From: Diphasiastrum complanatum | Taxonomy: Eukaryota; Streptophyta; Lycopodiopsida; Lycopodiales; Lycopodiaceae | NCBI GenBank assembly: GCA_029204225.1 | Contig: CM055097.1 | Coordinates: 36,253,446 to 36,317,445 of the forward strand | Reading direction: 5' to 3' | DNA: 64,000 bases | In this document: positions 10,341-21,560 of the stretch, in pieces | Numbering within the stretch: position 1 is the stretch's first letter | How the letters are laid out: each line of letters opens with the position of its first letter | The notes under the pieces: generated by a model | The model's database searches: none | Seen by the model: only the letters and a program-made list of their open reading frames with translations | What the model was told of the DNA's origin: nothing | Translations under genes and position numbers: made by a program

Positions 10341-11406
10341 TAGGGCCCTTTTTGGACTCAAAAAGGGCCTCTTCACTAATTATAATTAGTGTTAATGATG
10401 ACATGTGTACCAATAAGAGAATGACAATTGAGATGGAATGGTCCATATGACATGGCACATCCAATGGCGTAAATTAGATCTACAAATTCTAACCCACTCA
10501 CTAACTCTCCTCTAACTCTACTTGTAGTGATGATATGATAAGGACAAGTGATTTAAGATCTAAATGAAGAGATGGCCAGTATTTTTTGAAGGCCTTCCAA
10601 AAACCGTTTTACGACTTGAATTGAGGTAAAAAGGGAGCCCAATATTTCATTGGGCCCCCAAATTGGAAAAAAAATCAAAAACAAAAAGTGTGGGAGGGGG
10701 CATGGGGTACACCCCTCCCCCTCCCCTTGTACAATAACCCAGGCCCCCACACCCCCCCCCTTGCTCCCTCCTACGGCGCCCGTACCCGCTCCCTCCCCTC
10801 TCTCGATCTCACTCCCTCACTCCCCGGGCCGCTGGCCAAGTTGAGCGCGCAGCAGCCCGGGGTCGCCATTCAGCGGCCCCCCATCCAGACAGCAAGTGGG
10901 GGGCAAAATTTTTTTGTCCAGAGGCCCGCGTGCTCACCCAGGTCAGCGGCCCAAAGTGGAGGGAGTGAGATCGAGAGAGGGGAGGGAGCGGGTACGGGTG
11001 CCGTAGGAGGAGGGAGCGGGGGGCGGGGGGGGGGGGGGGGGGGTTTATTGTTCAAGGGGAGGGGGAGGGGTGTACCCCATGCCCCCTCCCACACTTTTTT
11101 TTTTGAATTTTTTTTCAATTTGGGGGCCCAATGAAATATTGGGCCCCCTTTTTATCTCAATTCAAGTTGTAAAACGGTTTTTTGAAGGCCTTCAAAAAAT
11201 ACTGGCCATCTCTTCATTTAGATCTTAAATCACTTGTACTTGCTATATTATTATGCTAGGTCTAAGTGAAGGCTATTGAAGTATGAGTTAACTCATGATA
11301 AACCCATGGTGAGCTGCCACGTGGACGATTAGTGAGCTAATTAATCTTAATTAGCAAACATGTTTAGGCAAGGAAGAGGCCCTTTTTGAGTCCAAAAAGG
11401 GCCCTA
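10341..11406. mobile_element. foldback/TIR element inserted in gypsy coding DNA
   Basis: The outer 34-bp terminal inverted repeats, 10341-10374 and 11373-11406, are exact reverse complements. If the first and last TA are taken as a target duplication, the element is 10343-11404. Each TIR holds its own 11-bp stem (GGCCCTTTTTG/CAAAAAGGGCC). Inside is a second, larger inverted repeat. No transposase frame is present, so the element is non-autonomous. It splits the gypsy linker: the minus-strand frames on either side belong to one coding region. The TA target would fit a mariner-like or Stowaway-like origin, but the TIR sequence does not identify a superfamily. Confidence 0.75.
10545..11236. repeat. 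inner hairpin, arms about 295 bp
   Basis: 10545-10838 pairs with 10941-11236 around a loop of about 100 bp. The arms carry strongly skewed C-runs and G-runs, including about 17 consecutive G near 11027-11043, and GC-rich words such as tacggcgcccgtacc. Proline-rich and glycine-rich open frames here (10650-11134) are by-products of this composition. The outer TIRs are separated from the hairpin by unpaired DNA (10375-10544 and 11237-11372). Confidence 0.8.
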
Positions 11407-11409
11407 ATG

Positions 11410-12081
11410 CCTTTATCCAGTAAAGGTGGTACATTCTTAGAATCAACTTTTTGAGATGATTTTTCCCATTTTAGGACCATATTATAGTGTTGCTTAGCTT
11501 GTTTCTTTGTCATAGGTCCTGCCATCTTGTCCTCCTTCAATGTAAGTGCTTTTGGCAGCTTTATTGTTGGCTCATCTAGAATATTTTGAACTCCATATCT
11601 TGTAGAGTCCATATGATTGAGAATCTACTCATCCTTAAGTTTTGCCTCTCCATCGTAAGTCAAAGCATGACTAGCATATATTGGATCATCTTCAATCAGA
11701 TCTGAAATTGGGTCAGTTGATATCCAAGTCAGGTTCATTATATCCAATGGAAAAGTGATCGGCGTGTCCAAAGTTCGATCAAGTAAGAAAATTTCGTTCA
11801 ATTCGGATTGATTATCTTGTTGACACATATAGCTTGCTATACAATCCACTATTGCAAGAGCTTGATTCCAATTGACAACAATCTTGGGCAGCTCCAGTTG
11901 AGGCCATAGGGAATAACTGAAGTTTATCTTGTGGAAAAACTTCGCCATAAATCCTACATGATTCAAAAAAGATTTGGAAAAATCTGATGGAATCAGATAA
12001 CCCATTGTATTTTGGTATATCTAGACAAGGAGACCTTTTAACAATAATTGGTGGTGGGTTCATTGGTCCTCCTTCAGCCAT
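11410..12081 (-). pseudogene. gypsy gag start fused to pre-RT linker
   Basis: Frames 11812-12081 and 11625-12005 overlap. The N-terminal part has MAEGGPMNPPPIIVKR, DIPKYNG and SCRIYGEVFPQDKLQLFP, the gag start of this gypsy family. It then switches to WNQALAIVDC, LDTPITFPLDIMNLTW and YASHALTYDGEAKLKDE, matching the linker at 15030-15260 (WTNALATIDC, MDTPITF, WQHAITYNKEIELTDE). The middle of gag and the protease are missing. 11364-11612 continues the linker (MTKKQAKQHYNMVLKWEKSS) up to the foldback insertion. Confidence 0.8.
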
Positions 12082-12433
12082 AATTTCAAATTAAGTCAAT
12101 CAGACAATGAGATTGGATCTAGATTTTTCAACAAAAATTCTATCTCAGTTCAGATCAAATCAAGTCTGTAAAACCTTTATCACTTGGAAATAATCAGATT
12201 TTTATTTTCAAGAAATAGATCTTGATCAAGTGACCGACACTAAAAATGAATTTTTTTCAGAATTTCTATCAAATTATATTGGAATGGTTCAAAAATTGAC
12301 AGTGGCTAAATTTGATAAATTAGAACCTAAAAAATAATATTAATGATGGTTTAACCCTATTCATGCCAAAAAAAAAGATGCCTAATACAAGCTAACCATC
12401 TACCAACATGTTGCAATTTGAAAAATTGGCGTA

Positions 12434-12453
12434 GCTCCTCGGAAACGGTGCCA
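12434..12453 (-). other. gypsy primer binding site (degenerate)
   Basis: On the minus strand the sequence begins TGGCACCGTTTCCGAGGAGC, resembling the tRNA-Asp-type site TGGCGCCGTTGCCGGGGA used by many plant gypsy elements. It lies upstream of the gag fragment and just inside a possible LTR edge (tgtagtggg, from 12458), the expected place. Confidence 0.5.
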
Positions 12454-12457
12454 AGAT

Positions 12458-12983
12458 TGTAGTGGGTTTATTTCCTAGCCTATCCTCAACCCAAGATCCA
12501 AGCACTCAAGCATCAAGGAGATGAAGTTAGTTGTCATGTGTAGGTTCGATCCCATAAGAGTGATAGCATATCTCAGAATTCAGCATGTATAAAATATCCA
12601 CATCTAAATCTAACATCCATTAACACTACACAATTAACACTACATCCATTAACCCTACGATCCACAAAGAGATAGATACTTGCTTCTCTCTCTCTCCCTT
12701 TCTCTCTCACAAAAAACATAAGAACATACATTCCCAATAATATTCAGATCTAACAATTAGCAAATACAACAAAAGCATGAGAGATGGAGGAAAAAGGATA
12801 GAGAGCAAGGACATTCATAAGTCCATTCCATATCCTACATTGCCTTCCTCCATTCTTCTGATTCCTGACTTGCAATTGCTTCTGAGTAAGTTTCGGTTTC
12901 TGTTGTCATCATACATCGGTTCTCATCACAACTGTTTGCTGCAACTTTCTCAATAGCCTTATGTCGGATTCTGATAGAGCATC
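12458..12983 (-). mobile_element. probable 5' LTR remnant of the gypsy element
   Basis: Minus-strand 5' LTR DNA should begin here, right of the primer site. In minus orientation it ends ...ccctactaca-like (CCACTACA). A CT-rich stretch (tctctctctccctttctctctc) lies near 12684-12706. No clear match to the 8996 LTR was seen and no coding region is present. Outer boundary unknown. Confidence 0.35.
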
Positions 12984-13177
12984 TTGGCTCAACTAGATTC
13001 TTCAGTTGTTCAGATTGTACTGGTTGTTGTGGGGACTGTGGCTCTTGTCGCTCAATTGTTTGTTGATCTTCTTGATCATGCAGCTCTACAGAATCTGCTC
13101 TCCCTCTTCAATCCAGTCAGAGATGTAAGGAGTCAGATCAAAAAATTGATAACCAGTCTGGTCTGCATCTTCCAAGA

Positions 13178-13690
13178 ATGGAAGGAAGAAAAATTGTGGA
13201 CTGCAAATGGGTCTACAAACCAAACTTGAAACCGGAAGGGAGTGCTGAGCGATACAAGGCCAGATTGGTAGCCAAAGGGTATTCTCAAAAATATGGAGTA
13301 GACTACCAAGAGATAGTCTACTTTATGGAAAAACAGTCTACCATTGGCCTCCTATTTGCTTTAGCTATTTCACATTTCTTATTTGTCCATCATATTGATA
13401 TCAAGACTACATTCCTTCATGGATTTTTCGATGAGATGAAACAGCCAAAAGGCTTCCACAACCAAGAATTTTCTGGTCTGTGTTGTAAGCTGAAGAAGTG
13501 CATTTATGGGTTAAAGCAAGCCGCAAGAGCTTGGCATAAGAGAATGTCTAAATTTTTAATTTCTATTGGTTTTAGAAGATTAGTTTCAGACAATGATGTC
13601 TTTATTAAGACTGAAGGCGATAGTTTTTTAATCTTAGTTGTATTTGTTGATGACACTCTAATATTCGGTAATGACTTAGAGATGATTTCT
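13178..13690 (+). pseudogene. Ty1/copia reverse transcriptase fragment
   Basis: RVT_2-type RT: VDCKWVYKPNLKPEGSAERY, KARLVAKGYSQKYGVDY, then HHIDIKTTFLHG (first Asp), KCIYGLKQAARAWHKRM, and FVDDTLIFG, the YVDD box with Phe for Tyr. The reading frame is open for this stretch, then runs into unrelated DNA at about 13690. The typical ETFAPV segment is altered to EIVYFME. Integrase and RNase H are absent. Confidence 0.85.
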
Positions 13691-14095
13691 GTTTTCTATT
13701 CTATAGATGTATTAGCTTCTCTTCTATCTCGCTCTCTCCTACTCTCTTTGATTCTCTACGCTACGTTTGCACAAGCTTATATTCTATTTTTACATCTTCT
13801 AAGCTTTTCTTGTAAAACTAATAGCCGCGTTTTAGCACCTGATGTTGTTTGATTCTATTTGTACTTGCGGAGTGCACTTGCGGCCACCTTTGCAAGATCT
13901 GATTCATCCCACATGGAGGTGTCTAGGGATGAAGTAAAGTAAAGTTCATTTTCCAACACTCCCTCTTGAACTGAAAATTCCTTTAGCCGACTCTCATTTA
14001 TGTCCTGTCTTTTTTATTATCGTAGCCATATTGTATTGTTTGGAAGAATCACTACTGGGATATCAGTAGTGATAACCTATAGGCTCGGATACCAT
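13691..14095 (-). mobile_element. gutted minus-strand copia: LTR edge, polypurine tract, primer site
   Basis: ttccaaca at 13951-13958 followed by ctccctcttgaac is a 3' LTR edge and polypurine tract in minus orientation. Only about 120 bp later, gctcggatacca at 14083-14094 is the complement of the initiator tRNA-Met primer site with one mismatch, followed by TGTTGCGG, an LTR start. Practically all coding DNA between the LTR edges is gone. Confidence 0.5.
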
Positions 14096-14391
14096 GTTGC
14101 GGAAGCTTTTTCTTGTTTTGTGTTCGTCCTCTCTCTTCTAATTCGTGAACAATTTTCTATCTTTGAATTTTTTTTTGGTGCAGAAGCTCTTATGGGATCC
14201 CAGACACCCGACTACGCATCACAGAACATATTTTATTCTAGCAATCAAGAGACACAGCACAAGGCCAAGAGATACACAAAATAGAGCAACTATATTGTCA
14301 GTTTGGTTTTAGAGCGAGATTGTCAGTGTCTCGTTCGTTGGCGGATTGACTATCTGCTCTTTCACTGTGTTCTGCTCGTTGGCAGACTTTC
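14095..14391. mobile_element. LTR-like DNA before a copia gag
   Basis: Begins TGTTGCGG next to the primer site at 14083. At its right, tggtaccagagta at 14402-14414 is a degenerate plus-oriented initiator tRNA-Met primer site just ahead of the gag. LTR edges of two orientations therefore meet in this block; which element owns it is unclear. Confidence 0.35.
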
Positions 14392-14840
14392 ATGCACAGC
14401 TATGGTACCAGAGTAGCAATCAGTCTTGATGGTGCAAATTACAGAATCTGGATATTCGAAATCAAAACACTCCTGAAGGGCGAAGGCATCTGGTCGGTGA
14501 CCGAGCTCTCGAGGTGCGACCTCCAGAGGGAGACCCGAGGAGAGCTGAATGGATCAAAAAGGATGAGCCCGCAATGACGATTATCGTTTCATCCATAAAT
14601 GAGGATCTACTCATGCAGATTGAAGATTGTGACAGCAGCCATGCAGCCAGGAAAGATTAAAGCAGAAGTATGAATTGAGGACTGCAGCTTCAGTCATGCA
14701 CCTTCACAATCAGCTGCAATCCATACGGTGGGATGGCAACCAGTTAGATCAACACGTTGAGAAGATCAAAACGATCTTCGCTCAACTCGCTGCATCAAAC
14801 ATTAGCACCAGGTCCCAGCACCACAGCAGCTGATGTACTT
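14392..14840 (+). pseudogene. copia gag (UBN2-type) fragment
   Basis: Starts in frame with SLDGANYRIWIFEIKTLLKG, the gag opening L-x-G-x-N-Y-x-x-W. A frameshift near 14540 moves the rest to another frame: PAMTIIVSSINEDLLMQIED, then a region like Y-E-L-R-T-A-A-S-V and NQLDQHVEKIKTIFAQL. At least two further breaks. It ends at the join to gypsy sequence near 14840. Confidence 0.75.
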
Positions 14841-15889
14841 CATGAAATCTCTAACTCACCTTTGAGAATAGAGAGCAAGCTATAAAGGTTGATCCAACCA
14901 CATGGGTGATGAAACCTATTGCACCCAAAGTTGATGACGGATCATCTACAACAGATTACATGATTGATCGCCCAAGGCCAGCCAAGGGAGGTCACTATGA
15001 TTCAGAGACGGATGTCGTAAGATGGACGAATGCGTTAGCAACTATTGATTGTCGGGCATGTCAATATGAATCAGATCCGGAACCCAGTACATCTTCATCC
15101 AAGTGTTATACGATGGACACACCAATCACATTTGGGGTGAATATGATACATGTAGCATGGCTGTCAGCAGAGCCTATTGAGAATCCAGTGGACGATGATC
15201 TAGTCCTTTGGCAACATGCTATAACTTATAATAAGGAGATTGAGTTGACTGATGAACAGGTCCTACACCACATGGACCCAGATTGTTACAGAACCAAGAA
15301 AGTACCAGCTCAACCACAACAAAAGTCTGCTATGGCAAAAATCTCAAGGATCGATCCACCCAAGGCACCTGCGAATAAGAAGAATCAGTTGAAGCAACGC
15401 TACAACCAGGTGATCCAATGGAGTGATCTACCCGAAGTGGCAATAGCTACAGTGGATGTTGATATTCGCAACCATGAGGCGAATGTCACAGCAGTCCCGA
15501 TGAAAGACAACAAGGATGAACCCACCTAAATGACAAAAAAGGCCAAAAGAAAGTTGTTGGAATCCTTGAAGTCAATCAAGATAGACTCAGATACAATGTC
15601 ATCTTCTACACTGGTGACAAAAAATCAAAAAATGACCAGTCGGGCTAAGATCAATATGCTGAAGGAGGAATCTCGACGAGCGCCAGTTCATGGGATGCCT
15701 GAGACTTTCAAGAACTATACCTTGGATGACGTGGTAATCATGATGTCGCAAGCCCAGAGAGAACCTGATCAAAGTCAAGCACCACCAGAACAAGTCTTCA
15801 AAGGACCTGCACGAACACAGCCGATGAATCTTGTCGAGCCAGTGAAGAAGAAAAGATAGTGCATGTGGAAGAGCAGGTAACACCCACAC
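14841..15889 (+). pseudogene. gypsy protease-to-RT linker region
   Basis: Two consecutive open frames, 14906-15529 and 15530-15859, adjacent and in the same frame: a stop at 15527-15529 separates them. The first holds NALATIDCRACQYES, MDTPITFGVNMIHVAWLSAE and QHAITYNKEIELTDEQVL. The second has MTKKAKRKLLESLKSIKI and MPETFKNYTLDDVVIMMSQ. Both match the minus-strand copy at 9956-12005. These blocks are long, hydrophilic and lie between protease and RT; their role is not known to me. Gag and protease proper have been replaced by the copia gag piece on the left. Confidence 0.8.
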
Positions 15890-16672
15890 AGTTCAAGAGA
15901 CTACGATCATTGTTGGTGGAGTATAAAGATTGTTTTGCCTGGAGTTATAGTGACCTGAAAGGCATAACACCAACAGTAGTCCAACAGACCATACCCTTGG
16001 TGGACTGAGTAGTTCCCAAAGTAAGCCGTTATTACCGCTGCAACCCAAATTATACTAAGCTGATCAAGCAAGAGTTGTAGAAGCTGATGGATGTAGATTT
16101 CATCTATGAAATTGAGCACACGTTGTACCATTTACGAAAAGTGTCCTCAACAGAGTAGTTGGCGCCGACGCCTACAGTTTTTTAGATGGCTTCATCGGCT
16201 ACAACCAAGTGAAGATTGCCCCCCAGAACCAGCACAAGACAGCATTTGCCACAGAATGGGGAACCTATGCCTATAAAGTGATGCCATTTGAACTTTGCAA
16301 TGCCCCAAGCACCTTCCAGCGAGTCATGCAGGTGGCATTAAAAGATTATCTGCAAAAAATTTTGGAAATTTTCTTGGACGATCTGTGCATGCATGGACCA
16401 GACTCAGAACACTTATCCAATTTGGAGAAGGTGTTACAAAAATGTCATGACTACCAGATCTCCCTGAATCTAGAAAAATGTCAATTCTGGGTGACACATG
16501 GCTTGATTCTTGGCCATATAGTGTCAAGACATGGGATCACCATAGATCTATCAAAGATCAGGATCATTGTTGATCTACCACCACCGGGGACGATCCGCGA
16601 AGTCTACATCTTCATGGGTCATGCTAACTATTATAGGATTTTCATTCTTGATTTTGCGGAGTTAGCATGACC
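15890..16672 (+). pseudogene. Ty3/gypsy reverse transcriptase
   Basis: Starts with DCFAWSYSDLKGI and VSRYYRCNPN at 15930-16060, with in-frame stops and a missing fingers segment, since the usual S-P-V-x-x-V-x-K-K-D-G block is absent. It resumes at about 16175 with YSFLDGFIGYNQVKIAP, TAFATEWGTYAYKVMPF, LCNAPSTFQRVM and ILEIFLDDLCMHG: the catalytic box is FLDD instead of Y/F-x-DD with D. The thumb and connection follow with KCQFWVTHGLILGHIVS. The core is readable over 150 residues but cannot be translated as one protein with its start. Confidence 0.88.
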
Positions 16673-17385
16673 AATTTACAAACTCACGACGGATCTACAT
16701 TGGAATGAGGAAGCCCTAAAGGCTTTCCAGAAGCTTAAGGATGCATTGGTTTCAGCACCAATCTTACGCCCACCCAATTGGTCCATTGAGTTTCACGTGC
16801 ATACGGATGCATCGAAGTATGCAGTTGGAGCAGTCTTAACCCAACCAGGTGAACACAGAAAGGATTTTCCAATCCGATTTGCAAGCCAACAACTCAATGA
16901 TACCAAAATGAATTATTCAACCACAGAGCGGGAAGCACTAGCAATGATCTATGCGGTTAAGGAATTTCGACACTACTTGATGGCCACACATTTTGTTTTT
17001 TATACGGACCATCAACCCTTCCTCTATCTCGTTAATAAAACTTGCAACACCAGAAGAATCACCAGATGGCTACTTTTGTTGTTGGAATTTGATTTTCGGA
17101 TAGTAGTTCGCAAGAGAAAACAACACTACATGGCAGATCATGTGTCACGAATTAAGAGAAAGGAGATTGCAACCCAACCCGATGATGAGCTGGCAGATGC
17201 TGTCTTATTTTACGTAGACACAGTACCAGAATGGGTTGCCGACATTGTTGAATGCGGGGCCAACCAGACAAATCACTACCAAAGGCGGAACAACGAAAAT
17301 TGATCTTGAAGGCTAGACCTTATCAGCTGATAGCCGGCCAGTTGTATCGAAGAGGACCAGACAGAATACTTCGGTGGTGTAGTTA
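16673..17385 (+). pseudogene. gypsy RNase H and start of integrase
   Basis: RNase H (RT_RNaseH type): FHVHTDASKYAVGAVLTQ (first Asp), YSTTEREALAMIYAVKEFRHYL (Glu), FYTDHQPFLYLV (Asp), RKRKQHYMADHVSRI (last acidic site). The open frame 16746-17303 ends with a stop, after which ARPYQLIAGQLYRRGPDRIL resembles the entry to the integrase zinc finger. Sequence homology stops near 17385, before the HHCC residues, and unrelated DNA follows. Confidence 0.88.
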
Positions 17386-18283
17386 AACCCACTTCATGTC
17401 CTTGAATTGTTTCTTCACCTTGAAGAAACTTCACTCTTCACTTGTGAAGGGAACCAACTCAACTTTCAGTATGAAAATTTTTAATGAAGTTGAAGGCCAG
17501 AATGCACTTCACTTCTTCAGGGCCCTGTTCAAAGCCCATCCAATGACTGAACCAAATCTTGTGGTCCAAGTTTCTCTCCCATCACAAGTTTTGGACCGTC
17601 GATGCATTTGACACCTCATCCAAAGGTCCAAACTCTATCTGGGCGTTGAATCGCACTCCTAAAGTCGCTATGTCCTTCGAGACACTACAGTATCCATCGC
17701 GTTGGGCGCGCGAACAACCTGCGACCTCCCTGTCTGTGGCCGCGCCTCCCCACACTCAAAATTGCTTGATCTAACTCGTCTGTGGATCGATTTGAGCATG
17801 ATCTGAGGCCTGGAGCAGGGTCGCTCTACTAATTCCAAGACTGTAGAGTGTTCACTCAAGAAATTCCGTGGAGAAACGGTGTGCTAGATTAACTATCTGG
17901 AGACAAATCTCTGACATAAACCTCAGAATCTCTCCATGGCTGGTTGACAATGTGATTAGCTTCCTTCATGTCCTTACGGCATCCAAAACGGTGCACAAAC
18001 AGCGAAGAAATCACCAGTTATGTATAAAAACCGTAACCCCAAGCCCGGTTTCAATTTTCAGCTGGCTTCAAAATGTCAATTTTTCACCAATTTTTTTTTT
18101 TTCCGATGCTATGCACAGGCTACTAATCCCTCTGCTGAGCTTAGCAAGCCTCTATAAACTAGAAACCGTGCACCAGTGCTTCTCTTTCCGTCTTCAACCC
18201 GTCGTAAACCCCGAACTCTCAGAAGACAATTCTCCCGAAGCTCTCTTCAACGACGATGATGTACTGTGTACATTCCCTATACG
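17386..18283 (-). other. putative untranslated leader of a minus-strand copia
   Basis: No gag or pol motif on either strand. It lies immediately inside a well-formed primer site on its right, so it should be the leader of that element, cut on the left by the gypsy integrase. A short imperfect hairpin (cttcaccttgaag / cttcac) lies near 17413-17445. The GC content is higher than in the surroundings at 17690-17760. Confidence 0.4.
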
Positions 18284-18295
18284 GCTCTGATACCA
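18284..18295 (-). other. copia primer binding site (initiator tRNA-Met)
   Basis: gctctgatacca on the plus strand; read on the minus strand it is TGGTATCAGAGC, the usual plant copia site. Two bases separate it from the LTR edge at 18298. Confidence 0.85.
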
Positions 18296-18297
18296 AC

Positions 18298-18481
18298 TTA
18301 GAATTTGCTTTGCACAGGAACACAGATCATGCTACACAATAACACAGACAAAAAACACTCTCCACAACAAGCTCACATAGCAGTTGTATTTCTCATAATG
18401 AAATTACACTGTACATATAGTTGTTCACTCAGACAACCCATGCATGACCCAGGTTGCCGTTGGCGGGACGCGTGTTCCATC
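18298..18481 (-). mobile_element. copia 5' LTR fragment, same family as 24.6 kb
   Basis: From ttagaatttgctttgcac to about 18481 it is the reverse complement of the right part of the LTR at 24572-24841, with few differences, then diverges at a junction near gcgggacgcgtg. Roughly 90 bp of the outer LTR end is lost. Confidence 0.85.
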
Positions 18482-19136
18482 GAAACCCTCCTTTAACTCT
18501 ACTCCTCTACATTGACATTCATCATGCTTTTGGGTGAAGGGAAAGGATAGACAAGAAGAGGAAGAGAGAAGAGAAGAGAGAAAGAGAGAGAGATGAGATG
18601 GAGGTTAGCTCAAATGCTCAATGTCATTGCTTCTAGAGAAACCTTAACTAATCACAAACAAAAAGCATGAAAAAAATGAAAATCACAAGCAAACACAACA
18701 ATAGCATAAGCAAGATTGATTAGCAAATGAGGATGCTTGAGCTCTCAAAATAGTAGAGTCTCCTCCTCTCTATTAAGCATGCAAATAGTGTACAAATGGT
18801 GCCTTTTTATAAAATGGGGAAGGCCCCTGCCCCTCAATCCTATTGGCTGATATTCACATTGATCCTATCCATTCATCTTGACCCAACTTGATCCAAGGGT
18901 CCACAAAAAGTGCATTGGAAATCACAAGATTCATGTGAGTCCAAAATTGGACCCAACTTTAAAAAGTAAACTCTAAGTTTAAGATTGACTTTGGGCCTCA
19001 GGTTTTATTTTAATTACAAAGGACCAAGTCTATTTTATTTTATTTACACTTTGGCTTGCGTGTTCATTGGGCCATGGGCTTATATGCGCAGGATGCCATG
19101 CCCTCGCCGCACATTTTATTGGACGCATTTACTTAT
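18482..19136. other. no gene recognised; GA-rich and anonymous DNA
   Basis: A purine-rich run (gaagaggaagagagaagagaa) spans about 18555-18600. The rest, including 18985-19136, shows no domain or repeat edge. Confidence 0.35.
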
Positions 19137-21560
19137 TTACACTTTGTTGGGAATACCCCCAACAGGACCCACGGTCTGAAATAGTGCCGATCCCTCGGCA
19201 CTCTGCCGGTTTAGTATAGCGTCCGCTTTGCCCGCCTCTAGTGGATCAGGTAGCCCGTAACGTCTTCCATGAAGTTGAGACGGTCCAGTTTCTTTGAGTC
19301 CTTGGGCGTGTGGAAGGACTTGTGGACTCCTGTCAGCCATTCTTGAGTGACCCATGCTTGGAATTGGCACGTCTAGGGATCTCCAAGGAATGCAACTCGA
19401 TAATATACACGAGCGACTGGCAGTTGATCTTCGACTTTGTTGGAAGCTAGCGCCTTATTAGGATCAAAGAATATTGAGGAAAGAAAATCATCCCATTTTG
19501 TTTCAATGCCCATTAAATGTTCTAAGTCTCGGGCGTAAGTGGCTGCCGCGCGGACTGTTGGATCAGGGCAATTGATATATTGATTTGCGAACGTGGTGAG
19601 AGCCCTTTTGGCATCTACCTGCATAGTCCACCCATATTCTGATGGTATGATCGGCCAATTAAAATTTTGCAGTGTGATCTTGTCCAGAGGGGTGCCGCAT
19701 TCCACCCATTTGGATCATCGTGTACATGGAAAGAAGTGCGCGCTCACTTGGTAATTGTTGCGGACTCGTCACGTAGGCCCTGATGGCCGCATGGTCTCTT
19801 TCAAGCAACTATTGATGCCACTCTAGTTGTGGTGGGAGGGCGGGTAATGCTTGTAGTTCTTTTCTCTTTATTGTCTGAGCTGAAAATGATATCTGCCAGC
19901 CGTCTCTTGATGACTCGTGGGAATACTTTGATAGGAATTCGTTGATTTTCTCCTCCATGAACTTTGGTCTTAAGAAGGCCCGGTTGGCAGATATCGTGCG
20001 TGAACCTCTGGATGATGTGGCTTGGCTTTGGCTGGTATCTGCGCCTTGGCCTTGGTCTTGCATCTCAGCAGCTGTATCCATTTGTCCTTGGTCTTGGCCT
20101 TCGGACCCTTGATCTTGGTGAATCCCCCTACTGCCTACTAGCTTTGGTCTTGGCTAGTACTGACCTATGCAACGTCAAAATTACGTAGCGGTGAAATTAC
20201 CATGGGGTTGGGCTGGGCCTTCATTTCCAAGAAGTTTTGGCAAGCCTTGAGGGCTTGTCTGGCCTGGGCGAGCTCGTGAGTTGTGCTTGTCCGATATTTG
20301 TTGAACTCTTTCTAGTAGCTATTTAAGGTTTGGCTATAAACCTGCACCTGATGCCGAAGAAGATTCATTTTTGATTGAGAGAGCGGCCTTGAGTCTGGTG
20401 CATGTTGAACTAACCAGACGAGCTTTTCATCTTGTAGGGCTTTGACCTCCGTCCCTAGGCGCGTATTCTCTGTTTCAACGGTGGCAGCAAGAGTGATGGA
20501 GGATGCGATGGTGATGGACAGAGTAGTGGATAATGGAACAAATATAAGAGTGGTATCAACAGAGGAAACGAGGATGGACACAGAAATAATTGTGGATGAA
20601 ATAGGAAGAGAGGTAGTGACAACAGAGATCGGAGTGGGGGATTGCACGGAAGAAGAAGTGGCGGTGGTTGATGGAGTGGTTAGTGCGGTAGTGGAGGCAC
20701 GTCTTCGGGTAGCAGGTGGAGATGAGAATGTAGAGGCAACGCCATGCATTCGTTTGCTGGCCGTTGTGTTAATAATTGCAGATTGGGAAGAAATGGATGC
20801 TTGGGATGGCGGATAAAGGTTAGTGTGTGGAACTTGGGTGGACAAAAGGGATGAGCATTGGAAACCGTGCACTTTCACCTTGAGAAGTGCAAAGACAAAG
20901 TTACACAATAGGGGGCCTGCTGCGATACGCTCACGGTTGTTGGGTTTGATGGATTTGGTTAGTTCATGAATAAGAAAGCTATGCCAGTCATATGGCACAA
21001 CTAAGGGGCCAGGGCATTCCAGAAAGGATTCCACTATCTGACTCAGCAGCTTAGACTGGATTCTGTCCTTGTGAAATGTTGAAATAACCAGAAAGTTATT
21101 CAACAAATGTGCAGCCGCTTGAATGACGGGTTCCGTGATAGCATCTATCAGGTAACCATTGTTAGTCTGGATTGGAATTTCTGGTGTAGTTTGGGTGACA
21201 AATGGTTTTATCAGAGTTTTGGCATGGCGATGGGAGATGGGTTGACGATTACCAGATATAATGCCAATGGTGACCATCGAGTCTGCATTAATCCTGACCT
21301 TGTACGTGGTACCTTGGTACAGGAAGTGAAAGCGAGTCTTTTTCACATCTTAGGTGGCGTAAGCATGAAGGGCGAGGCCCATGTCAATCTGAGAATGAAA
21401 AAGAGCCGAGTAAACACCCATTGCCTCTAGAAGTGGGCCGCTGTTTGTAGCCATGGTTGGATCAGAGCGTCAGAGGGTAAGGGCCAAATCTGTGTGGCCT
21501 CGGGGATTTCACACTGGATCACTTGCTTGGTGCCAGAGTCTTCAGAGGATGAGGAAGCCA
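19137..21560 (-). pseudogene. gypsy-associated accessory ORF, broken
   Basis: Reads on the minus strand from MASSSSEDSGTKQVI at about 21560. The long open frame is 20312-21346 (344 residues), then 19809-20081, 19373-19705 and 19137-19370 in shifting frames. It has an N-terminal globular part (FHFLYQGTTYKVRINADS, VPYDWHSFLIHELTKSIK), a very long Ser/Thr/Pro/Val-rich middle (about residues 190-290 of the open frame), and a C-terminal block with FANQYINCPDPTVRAAAT and ARVYYRVAFLGDP. The same layout and end block occur at 55195-58600. It resembles the extra ORF reported for the Tat/Ogre group of plant gypsy elements in position and kind, but I cannot confirm homology. No enzymatic motif is seen. 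Confidence 0.55.

Noticed and set aside
10650-11134. Proline-rich and glycine-rich frames, possible CpG-island gene
   Set aside because: They fall in the mirror-image arms of the foldback hairpin, and equivalent frames appear on both strands.
15890-17303. The gypsy-type RT/RNase H as an integrated pararetrovirus
   Set aside because: It has no movement protein or coat protein motif, and its linker matches the chromodomain gypsy family elsewhere in the window.
18284-18295. gctctgatacca sites as pieces of tRNA-Met genes
   Set aside because: Only 12 bases match, always next to LTR edges. They are primer binding sites; no tRNA cloverleaf or A/B box is present.
20442-20816. 124-codon plus-strand frame rich in Val, Glu and Asp
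   Set aside because: Shadow of the Ser/Thr/Val-rich middle of the minus-strand accessory ORF.
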